The translations under genes and the position numbers were made by a program. Below are positions 47,083 to 54,518 of a stretch of DNA of 64,000 nucleotides, in pieces. This stretch comes from Collinsella aerofaciens (GTDB lineage Bacteria; Actinomycetota; Coriobacteriia; Coriobacteriales; Coriobacteriaceae): contig NZ_OY725712.1 of NCBI RefSeq assembly GCF_963360655.1, positions 682,001 through 746,000 on the forward strand. The letters are read 5' to 3'. Numbering within the stretch: the stretch's first letter is position 1; every line of letters begins with the position of its first letter. The notes below the pieces were generated by a model, which did not search any database, was not told where the DNA came from, and worked only from the letters and a program-made list of their open reading frames with translations.

Positions 47083-47955
47083 ATGCGCGTCGACGAGGTT
47101 TTTAAGCAGGCAGCATCCCAGGGCACCGCGCCCGTTTCGTTTGAGATGTTCCCGCCCAAGGGCGAGCTCACCCTCGACACGGCTCGCGAAGTGGCAGGCA
47201 ATCTGTGCAAGCTTTCGCCGAGCTTTGTCTCGGTCACCTGCTCGGCCGGCGGCTCGGGCAACGGTGCCACCACCGCCCCCATCGCGCATATGATTTCGAG
47301 CGAATTCGACACGCCCTCGGTGGCACACCTCACCTGCGTGGGCCGCACCCACGCCGACATCGCCGCCAAGATCGACGAGTATCGCACCGCCGGCGTTGAA
47401 AACATTCTGGCCCTGCGTGGCGATCTCCCTGCCGGCGCGACCGAGGACGACAAGCCCGCCTCCGACTACGCCTACGCCCGCGACCTCATCCCCGAGCTCG
47501 TCGACGCCGGCTTTTGCGTGGGCGCCGCAGCCTACCCCGAGGGCCACATTGCCTGTGAGGATCTCAACCTCTCGGTCGAACACCTCAAGCAAAAACAGGA
47601 CGCCGGCGCAAGCTTCTTTGTGACGCAGCTCTTCTTTGATAACGAGTGCTTCTACCGCTTCCGCGAGCTTGCCGACAAGGTCGGCATCACCGTGCCCATT
47701 ACCGCGGGCATCATGCCGTTTATGGGCAAGTCCCAGATCAGCCGCATGGTCTTTATGTGCGGCGCGTCGCTGCCCTCCCCCGTCATCAAGATTCTCGCCA
47801 AGTACGAGAACGACCCCGAGAGCCTGCAGGCAGCCGGTGTAGATTATGCCGCCCGCCAACTTTGCGACCTCAAGGAGCACGGCGCCGACGGCCTGCACCT
47901 GTACACTATGAACCGTCCTGCGATCGCCGCGACCATTATGGAGCGCCTGGGGTAA
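47083..47955 (+). CDS. metF: methylenetetrahydrofolate reductase
   Basis: A 290-residue FAD enzyme making 5-methyl-THF for methionine synthesis. PVSFEMFPPKGELTLDTARE has the catalytic Glu; then SVTCSAGGSGN, LTCVGRT, NILALRGDLPAGA and FFVTQLFFDN follow. The ATG at 47083 follows GAGGAG. It overlaps the next gene by one base (TAATG), giving the operon metF - MetH-activation protein - metH. Confidence 0.95.
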   Translation: MRVDEVFKQAASQGTAPVSFEMFPPKGELTLDTAREVAGNLCKLSPSFVSVTCSAGGSGNGATTAPIAHMISSEFDTPSVAHLTCVGRTHADIAAKIDEYRTAGVENILALRGDLPAGATEDDKPASDYAYARDLIPELVDAGFCVGAAAYPEGHIACEDLNLSVEHLKQKQDAGASFFVTQLFFDNECFYRFRELADKVGITVPITAGIMPFMGKSQISRMVFMCGASLPSPVIKILAKYENDPESLQAAGVDYAARQLCDLKEHGADGLHLYTMNRPAIAATIMERLG

Positions 47956-48743
47956 TGGAAAAACCGCACATCGATACAACCGCTGTCGAAGTGCCGGCCG
48001 ACCTTGCGTCGCCGGCGCTTTACCGTGTCGATGCCGCGCACCATCCCCGTGTCGACCGTGCCGAGATGCTGCGGTATCTGGGTTACGGCGGCCAGCAGAT
48101 TGAGCCCGAACTGTCACGACGTATTGAGCTTGTCGTTGAACGTCTGGAACTGGACATTGAGCCCCGTGGCGTGCGCCGCGTGTTTGCCGTCGATGCCACG
48201 GGCGTGGACGAACAAAGTGAGCCTTGCATTCGCTTGGTCGGCACCAACGTTGAGCTGCGCGGTCGCGATATCTATCGCCACCTCAAAGACGCCCGCTTTG
48301 CCGCACTCATGGCATGCACCCTCGGCATGGACGCCGAGCGTCGTCTGCGCACCACGGGAGCCCAGCAGCCCCTGGAGGGAGCCGTGCTCGACGCCGCGTG
48401 CTCTGCCTATGTAGAAGCCGCCGTTGAGCAGATGGACCAGCAGGCCAAGGCTGCGGCCGCCGCACACGGGCTCGCCGGCAACTGGCGCTTTAGCCCCGGC
48501 TACGGCGACTGCCCGCTCTCGGCCCAGCGCTCGATCGTCGATGCGCTCAACGCCACGCGGCTCATCGGCCTTACCGTCACGCCCACCAGCCTGCTCATGC
48601 CCACCAAGAGCGTGACCGCGGTGATCGGTCTGTTCGACGGCAAAGTCCACGACGCCCAGAGTCGCCCCACCTGCAATATCTGCCGCATGCGCGAGCACTG
48701 CCGCTTCCGCGCCGCCCACACCACCTGCTATTCCAGCCACTAG
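47955..48743 (+). CDS. stand-alone MetH reactivation-domain protein
   Basis: A 262-residue protein equal to the activation domain normally at the C-terminus of MetH. The signature FSPGYGDCPLSAQRSIVDAL binds SAM, and an HGLAGNWRF context precedes it. The C-terminal NICRMREHCRFRAAHTTCY has four cysteines and could hold an Fe-S cluster. It would reductively methylate oxidised cobalamin in the MetH encoded next, which lacks this domain. It starts inside the metF stop. Confidence 0.85.
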   Translation: MEKPHIDTTAVEVPADLASPALYRVDAAHHPRVDRAEMLRYLGYGGQQIEPELSRRIELVVERLELDIEPRGVRRVFAVDATGVDEQSEPCIRLVGTNVELRGRDIYRHLKDARFAALMACTLGMDAERRLRTTGAQQPLEGAVLDAACSAYVEAAVEQMDQQAKAAAAAHGLAGNWRFSPGYGDCPLSAQRSIVDALNATRLIGLTVTPTSLLMPTKSVTAVIGLFDGKVHDAQSRPTCNICRMREHCRFRAAHTTCYSSH

Positions 48744-48752
48744 GAGCCCCCG

Positions 48753-51311
48753 ATGTTCACCCCGCTTATTACTCATAATTCGGATGGTGCCGCGCTGGCG
48801 GCGCCCGTCAATGCCGCACGCTGCAACGGCGCTGTGTACAAGCCACGCACGATCGACGACCTGCGCATTAAGGACGATCGCCTGCGCGCCGCCATCGAGG
48901 GCACGGGGCACCTGCTGTTTGACGGCGGCATGGGCACCATGCTGCAGGCTGCCGGCATGAAGGCCGGCGCCCTGCCCGAGCTGCTCAACTTTGAGGAGCC
49001 CGAGGTTATCACCGATATCCAGCGTCAGTATGTCGAGGCCGGCTGCGACGTGATCACCGCCAACACCTTTGGCGCCAACGCCCACAAGCTCGACGGCGCC
49101 GCCACCGTGGCAGATGTCTTTGCCGCCGCTGTCGCCTGCGCCCGCGAGGCCGGCGCCCGCTACGTCGCCGGCGATATCGGCCCCATCGGCGCGCTGCTTC
49201 GCCCCTTGGGCACCCTGAGCTTCGACGAGGCCTATGACCTCTTTGCCGAGGAGGTGCGCGCCGGCGTCGACGCGGGCGTGGACCTCTTTATTATCGAGAC
49301 CATGACCGACCTTGCCGAGATCAAGGCGGCCGTCCTCGCCTGCCGCGAGAACTCCGACCTGCCCGTCTTTGCCACCATGACCTTTGAGGAAGACGGTCGC
49401 ACCTTCTTGGGAACGAGCCCCGAGGTCGCCGCCATCACGCTCGACGCCATCGGCGCCGACGTTTTGGGTATCAACTGCAGCCAGGGCCCGGCCGAGCTCC
49501 GAGGGCTCGCCGCACGTATGCTCACCGTTACCGACAAGCCCGTTATGGTGCAGGCTAACGCGGGACTGCCCCGCGTGGACGACGACGGCAATACCGTCTT
49601 TGATATCCAGGCCCCCGAATACGCCGAGGCCGTCGCCGGCATGATCGAGGACGGCGTGAGCGTCGTGGGCGGCTGCTGCGGAACCACGCCGGCGCATATG
49701 GCGGCCTTGCGCACGCTTATCGACAACCACACGCCCAGCCCGCGCCGCCGCAAGCCCAGCATGTCGGCCACGAGCGCCCAGACGGTCGTGGACCTTCCCT
49801 GTGACGGCCACAAAATCGCCGTCATCGGCGAGCGCATCAATCCCACCGGCAAAAAGCGCCTGCAACAGGCCCTGCGCGACGGCGACCTGGACTACGTCGT
49901 GAGCCAGGGCATCAGCCAGCAGGAACAGGGCGCCGACATCCTGGACGTCAACGTGGGCCTGCCCGAGATCGACGAGGTCAAGATCATCCAGCAGGCGACC
50001 GAGCAGCTCCAGGGCTCCACGCTGCTGCCGCTGCAGATCGACTCCACCGACCCCGCAGCCGTCGAGGCAGCCGTGCGCCGCTACGCCGGCAAGCCCATCA
50101 TCAACTCGGTCAATGGCAAACAGCAAATCATGGATGAGATCTTTCCGCTGGTCGCCCATTACGGCACCAACGTCGTCGGCCTCACGCTCGATGAAGGCGG
50201 CATCCCCGATACCGCCGAAGCTCGCTTCGCCATCGCCGAGCGCATCGTGGCCGAGGCCGCCCGCTACGGTATCGGCCCGGACCGCATCCTCATCGACTGT
50301 CTGGTCATGACCGCCTCGACCAATCAACGCCAGGCCGAACAGATCCTGCGCGCCATGTCCCTGTGCAAGGAGCGTCTGGGCGTCAAATGCGCGCTCGGCG
50401 TGTCGAACATCAGCTTTGGTCTGCCTGCCCGCCCGCTGCTGGGCTCGGTCTTTTTGGCTGCCGCTTTTGGCGCGGGCCTGGACGCCCCCATCATGAACCC
50501 GGGCTCCAAGCGCTTTATGGATACCGTCTACAGCTATCGCGTGCTGAGCGTTGAGGACGAGGGCTCGACCGGATACATCGAGCGCTACGCCGGCTGGACC
50601 GATCCGTACAAGATCGCCGCGAATCCGGCGGCGGCTCAGGCGGTATCGACCGACGCCGCGCCCGCTGCTGGCACCACCGGCACCGACGGCAACGACGACC
50701 CGATTCGTCGCATGGTCGTCTCGGGCCGCAAGGGCGAAATCGCGGCCGAGACCGAGCGTCTGCTGGCAGACCATGACGCCATGGACCTCATCAACAATCA
50801 CTTTATCCCCGCCCTCGACGAGGTTGGCGTCCTCTTTGACCAGGGCAAGTTCTTCTTGCCGCAGCTTATGGCCTCGGCCGAGGCCGCGCGTGTGGGCTTT
50901 GACACCATCAAGCGCCTGATGCCCGCCGGCGAGATTGCCGACAAGGGCAAGATCTGCGTGGCCACCGTTAAAGGCGATATCCACGACATCGGTAAGAACA
51001 TCGTCAAGATGCTGCTCGATAACTACGGCTACACCGTCTTTGACCTAGGCCGCGACGTCGACCCGCAAGAGGTACTCAAGACCGTACGGGAGCGCGACAT
51101 TAAGCTCGTCGGCCTCTCGGCGCTTATGACCACCACGGTCGTCGCTATGGAGGAGACCATCAAGTTGCTCCATGCCGAGGTTCCGGGCGTCAAGATCATC
51201 GTAGGTGGCGCCGTGCTCACCCCCGAATACGCCAAGCAGATCGGCGCGGACTACTACGCCAAGGATGCCGCCGAAAGCGCGCGCATCGCCGAAGAGGTCT
51301 TTGGGCAGTAA
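48753..51311 (+). CDS. metH: cobalamin-dependent methionine synthase without activation domain
   Basis: An 852-residue enzyme. Homocysteine domain (~45-340: LLFDGGMGTMLQAAG, zinc ligands in INCSQGP and VGGCCGTTPAHM), pterin domain (~355-610: IGERINPTGKKRLQQALRDG), a linker, and the cap plus B12 domain (~650-852: GDIHDIGKNIVKMLLDN with the cobalt-ligating His; [11 protein letters not shown]). The SAM-binding activation domain is absent and supplied by the preceding gene. The N-terminus has ~45 extra residues; GAGCCCCCG before the ATG is a weak ribosome site, so an internal start is possible. Confidence 0.93.
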   Translation: MFTPLITHNSDGAALAAPVNAARCNGAVYKPRTIDDLRIKDDRLRAAIEGTGHLLFDGGMGTMLQAAGMKAGALPELLNFEEPEVITDIQRQYVEAGCDVITANTFGANAHKLDGAATVADVFAAAVACAREAGARYVAGDIGPIGALLRPLGTLSFDEAYDLFAEEVRAGVDAGVDLFIIETMTDLAEIKAAVLACRENSDLPVFATMTFEEDGRTFLGTSPEVAAITLDAIGADVLGINCSQGPAELRGLAARMLTVTDKPVMVQANAGLPRVDDDGNTVFDIQAPEYAEAVAGMIEDGVSVVGGCCGTTPAHMAALRTLIDNHTPSPRRRKPSMSATSAQTVVDLPCDGHKIAVIGERINPTGKKRLQQALRDGDLDYVVSQGISQQEQGADILDVNVGLPEIDEVKIIQQATEQLQGSTLLPLQIDSTDPAAVEAAVRRYAGKPIINSVNGKQQIMDEIFPLVAHYGTNVVGLTLDEGGIPDTAEARFAIAERIVAEAARYGIGPDRILIDCLVMTASTNQRQAEQILRAMSLCKERLGVKCALGVSNISFGLPARPLLGSVFLAAAFGAGLDAPIMNPGSKRFMDTVYSYRVLSVEDEGSTGYIERYAGWTDPYKIAANPAAAQAVSTDAAPAAGTTGTDGNDDPIRRMVVSGRKGEIAAETERLLADHDAMDLINNHFIPALDEVGVLFDQGKFFLPQLMASAEAARVGFDTIKRLMPAGEIADKGKICVATVKGDIHDIGKNIVKMLLDNYGYTVFDLGRDVDPQEVLKTVRERDIKLVGLSALMTTTVVAMEETIKLLHAEVPGVKIIVGGAVLTPEYAKQIGADYYAKDAAESARIAEEVFGQ

Positions 51312-51336
51312 CACAACGGAAACAACCGAGCACCAA

Positions 51337-51374
51337 AACGTGCCGCACGCGCCACTTGGCACGTGCGGCACGTT
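51337..51374. repeat. 13-bp perfect inverted repeat
   Basis: AACGTGCCGCACG and CGTGCGGCACGTT around a 12-nt centre, between metH and the UPF0210 gene. No T-tract follows; TAGAAT at 51374-51379 could be the -10 of the next gene. Confidence 0.65.
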
Positions 51375-51419
51375 AGAATAGATAAGGCTATGCTCGTTTT
51401 GGCAGATAGGAGTGCAAGG

Positions 51420-52784
51420 ATGGCGATCACGCCCGCAGAAATCGCGGAAACCCGCGGCATGGTTGAGGAGCAGAACCTCGACATCAGGACCATCACCATG
51501 GGTGTTTCGCTCATGGGTTGCGGCGACGAGAGCCTCGACCGCATGTGCACGAAGATCTACGACCACGTGACGCACACGGCTGAGCACTTGGTCGAGACCG
51601 CCGAGAACCTCGAGCGCGAGTACGGTATCCCCATCGTCAACAAGCGCGTTTCCGTCACCCCGGTGGCGCAGATCGCCGCATGCTGCAAGGATGAGGACCT
51701 CACCCCCATCGCGCATGCCCTCGACCGCGCGGCCGAGACGCTCGGCATCGATTACCTGGGCGGCTTCTCCGCGCTCGTTCAGAAGGGCATCGGCGACGCC
51801 GACCGCCGCGTCATCCAGTCCATCCCCCAGGCGCTCGCTACCACCAGCCGCGTCTGCTCCAGCGTCAACGTCGCCAGCCTGCGTGCCGGCATCAACATGG
51901 ACGCCGTGCTCATGGCCGCCCAGACCATCATCGATGCCGCCAAGCTTACGGCAGATGAGGATTCCGTTGGCGCCTCCAAGTTTGTCTGCTTTGCCAACAT
52001 GGTCGAGGACTCCCCGTTTATGGCGGGCGCCGTCCACGGCGGTGGCGAGGCCGACGCCGTCATCAACGTTGGCGTCTCGGGCCCCGGCGTTATGGCGGCA
52101 GCCCTGGAGAAGCTGCCCGACTCCGCCTCGATGATGGAAGTCGCCGAGAAGATTAAGCAGACCGCCTTTAAGATCACCCGTGCCGGCGAGCTCATGAGCC
52201 GCGAGGCCGCCCATCGACTGGGTGTCGAGAAGGGCATCGTCGACCTGTCGCTGGCGCCTACGCCCGCCATTGGCGACTCCGTTGCTCGCATCCTCGAGAT
52301 TATCGGCGTGGGCACCTGCGGTGGCCCGGGCACGACCTGCGCGCTCGCCATGCTCAACGACGCCGTCAAGAAGGGCGGCGTCATGGCCAGTTCCAGCGTC
52401 GGTGGCCTCTCGGGCGCCTTTATCCCCGTGTCCGAAGACGCCGGCATGATCGCCGCCGTCGAGGCCGGCGCGCTTTCGCTCGAGAAGCTCGAGGCCATGA
52501 CCTGCGTGTGCTCCGTCGGCCTGGACATGATCGCCATCCCCGGCGACACCCCGGTCGAGACCATCGCCGGCATCATCGCCGACGAGATGGCCATCGGCGT
52601 CATCAACAATAAGACCACGGCCGTGCGCGTGATTCCCGCCATCGGCAAGGGCGTGGGCGACTGCGTCGAGTACGGCGGCCTGTTTGGCCGTGCGCCCATC
52701 ATGCCGGTGAACCCCAACGCCGGCACCGTGCTTGCCCACCGTGGTGGACGCTTCCCGGCACCGCTGAACTCGCTGAAGAACTAG
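51420..52784 (+). CDS. UPF0210 (DUF711) family protein
   Basis: A 454-residue protein matching the PFL/UPF0210 family: [56 protein letters not shown] and [19 protein letters not shown]. The ATG at 51420 follows AGGAG. The biochemical function is not established; structures show a glycyl-radical-enzyme-like barrel without the radical machinery. In many genomes it lies beside an ACT-domain regulator, which is not seen here. Confidence 0.92.
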   Translation: MAITPAEIAETRGMVEEQNLDIRTITMGVSLMGCGDESLDRMCTKIYDHVTHTAEHLVETAENLEREYGIPIVNKRVSVTPVAQIAACCKDEDLTPIAHALDRAAETLGIDYLGGFSALVQKGIGDADRRVIQSIPQALATTSRVCSSVNVASLRAGINMDAVLMAAQTIIDAAKLTADEDSVGASKFVCFANMVEDSPFMAGAVHGGGEADAVINVGVSGPGVMAAALEKLPDSASMMEVAEKIKQTAFKITRAGELMSREAAHRLGVEKGIVDLSLAPTPAIGDSVARILEIIGVGTCGGPGTTCALAMLNDAVKKGGVMASSSVGGLSGAFIPVSEDAGMIAAVEAGALSLEKLEAMTCVCSVGLDMIAIPGDTPVETIAGIIADEMAIGVINNKTTAVRVIPAIGKGVGDCVEYGGLFGRAPIMPVNPNAGTVLAHRGGRFPAPLNSLKN

Positions 52785-52801
52785 CTGAGGGGGACTGGCG
52801 A

Positions 52802-52935
52802 GGAGCCCCGGGGAGGGCAAATATATAAGGTCGCCTGCTCGGACAGTCCTGACTCGCACGGAGAGCACATTAAGTGCTCTCCGGCTCGTGCGGAACTCGC
52901 GATCGACCTTATATATTTGCCCTCCCCGGGGCTCC
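52802..52935. repeat. 32-bp perfect inverted repeat with nested hairpin
   Basis: A 32-bp arm (52802-52833, beginning GGAGCCCCGGGGAGGGCAAA) is exactly mirrored at 52904-52935. The 70-nt interior contains a second hairpin, GGAGAGCAC-ATTAA-GTGCTCTCC. The result is one long cruciform or RNA rod between the UPF0210 gene and a methyltransferase. There is no T-tract. Confidence 0.9.
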
Positions 52936-53101
52936 CGCACAACGGGACCTCGGTTGGGCTCTATCCCGGTTGCAGTTGCTTCGCTCCTGCACCACTAGGC
53001 TGGTGCGACGGTTTGGCGTTGGATCGGTTCTTTCTGATATATGCTGGTTGCGGCTCTTCTTTTGGGGGGGAGTCGCTTTTTTGTTGCTAGGAGGTTAGCC
53101 C

Positions 53102-53989
53102 GTGGTTGATGGGGATGCTCGCTCTGAGCTTCTTTCTGCTGATTGGAATCAGGAGTGGATGCGTCTGCAGGCCGCTCGGCATCGGGCTGATGATTCTTTT
53201 GAATGGGATAAGCGGGCTCGACATTTTCGACCTCTTGAGACTGCTCCGTATGCCCGGGATTTTATGAAATTGCTGGCTCTTGAGCCTGGTGAATCGGTGC
53301 TTGATATGGGGTGTGGGGCTGGGTCGATTGCTATTCCGCTTGCGCAAGACGGGCATCCTGTGATTGCGGCTGATTTCTCCCCCGCCATGCTGGGCACGCT
53401 TGATGCCGGCATTGAGTATTACGGGCTCGAGGATCTTATTACGCCGCTTGAGCTTGCTTGGGATGATGACTGGAATTTGGTTGGACCGGTCGCGAAAGCG
53501 GTAGATGTTGCCTTTGCCAGTCGCTCTGTCACCACGACCAACCTAAAAGGCGCGCTTGCCAAGCTTGATCGTACGGCTCGTCGGCGTTGTGCTGTCACGA
53601 TGGTCGCCAACTCCAGCCCGCGCTATGACCTGCACCTGATGAACGCTATCGGTGCCTCGGTTACCCGCAGTAATGGCTTTGTGTATGCCTTCAATATCCT
53701 CATTCAGATGGGCGCCCTGCCGCAGGTTACGTACTTTGAATCGCCTCGTCGCGATACCTTCGATAGCCTTGAGGCGGGAGTGGCGGACTTCTCCCGCATG
53801 CTCGAGCACGGTAACGAGGATAAGATTGACCGTCTACGCGACTACGTCGCTCAGCATATGATTGAGAATCCCCATGCCGGCGAGCCAGGGTCCAAGGGCG
53901 TACCGCAGGGGCGTTACATGCTCGACCACGTCCGCAAGGTCCGTTGGGCGTTTATTGCATGGGAGCCGGTCTCCATACCCCGCCCGTAG
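53102..53989 (+). CDS. class I SAM-dependent methyltransferase
   Basis: A 295-residue protein with motif I VLDMGCGAGSIAIPLAQDG and ADFSPAMLG (motif II), and a variable C-terminus. The GTG at 53102 follows AGGAGG. The N-terminal region WNQEWMRLQAARHRADDS resembles small-molecule methyltransferases found in anaerobes; the substrate cannot be named. Codon choice (many GCT, CGG, GGG) is less biased than in the neighbours. Confidence 0.85.
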   Translation: MVDGDARSELLSADWNQEWMRLQAARHRADDSFEWDKRARHFRPLETAPYARDFMKLLALEPGESVLDMGCGAGSIAIPLAQDGHPVIAADFSPAMLGTLDAGIEYYGLEDLITPLELAWDDDWNLVGPVAKAVDVAFASRSVTTTNLKGALAKLDRTARRRCAVTMVANSSPRYDLHLMNAIGASVTRSNGFVYAFNILIQMGALPQVTYFESPRRDTFDSLEAGVADFSRMLEHGNEDKIDRLRDYVAQHMIENPHAGEPGSKGVPQGRYMLDHVRKVRWAFIAWEPVSIPRP

Positions 53990-54147
53990 CCCATCTAAAG
54001 CTTGCATCGTCTTCCCGCCCGGCATCCGCATTCTTTGCGAACTGGGCAAACGCGCTCCACACCGCGCCGTTCCTGCGCTATCGTGGGACAGCTCACGTAG
54101 ATTAAGGCCCCATTGCGGGGCGCCCCATACATAGAAAGCGAGAACCC

Positions 54148-54447
54148 ATGGCACTGACAGGAGCCCAGGTCAAGCAGCTTCGCAGCATGGCCCATCACCT
54201 CAACCCCGCCATCATCATCGGTAAGTCCGATGTCAACGAGGGCACCGTCGAGCAGACGGTTGCCTACCTGGAGAAGCACGAGCTCGTTAAGTGCTCCGTG
54301 CTGGACGGCTCCAGCCTTTCTGCCCGCGAGGCCGCCGAAGAGCTCGCTGAGCGCTGCCACGCCGAGGTCGTCCAGGTCATCGGCCGCAAGTTCTCGCTGT
54401 ATCGCGAGTCCTCACGCAAGGACATCGAGAAGATCAAGCTCGTCTAA
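54148..54447 (+). CDS. yhbY: YhbY/CRM-domain RNA-binding protein
   Basis: A 99-residue single CRM domain: LTGAQVKQLRSMAHHLNPAI, IIGKSDVNEGTVEQTVAYLE, ending VVQVIGRKFSLYRES with the GxxxxxYR-type signature. Family members bind pre-50S ribosomal particles. It is followed by a terminator shared with the convergent regulator. Confidence 0.92.
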   Translation: MALTGAQVKQLRSMAHHLNPAIIIGKSDVNEGTVEQTVAYLEKHELVKCSVLDGSSLSAREAAEELAERCHAEVVQVIGRKFSLYRESSRKDIEKIKLV

Positions 54448-54485
54448 GAGCCAATGATCCGGCGAGCCAACACATAGCAAGCTTA

Positions 54486-54518
54486 CGGGTGCCCAAGTAC
54501 TTTGGGCGCCCGTTTTTT
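54486..54518 (+). terminator. yhbY terminator
   Basis: GGGTGCCCAA-GTAC-TTTGGGCGCCC stem followed by GTTTTTT. Confidence 0.8.

Noticed and set aside
48114-50984. 956-codon minus-strand frame opposite metH
   Set aside because: Antisense shadow: glycine/histidine/valine-rich with no family signature.
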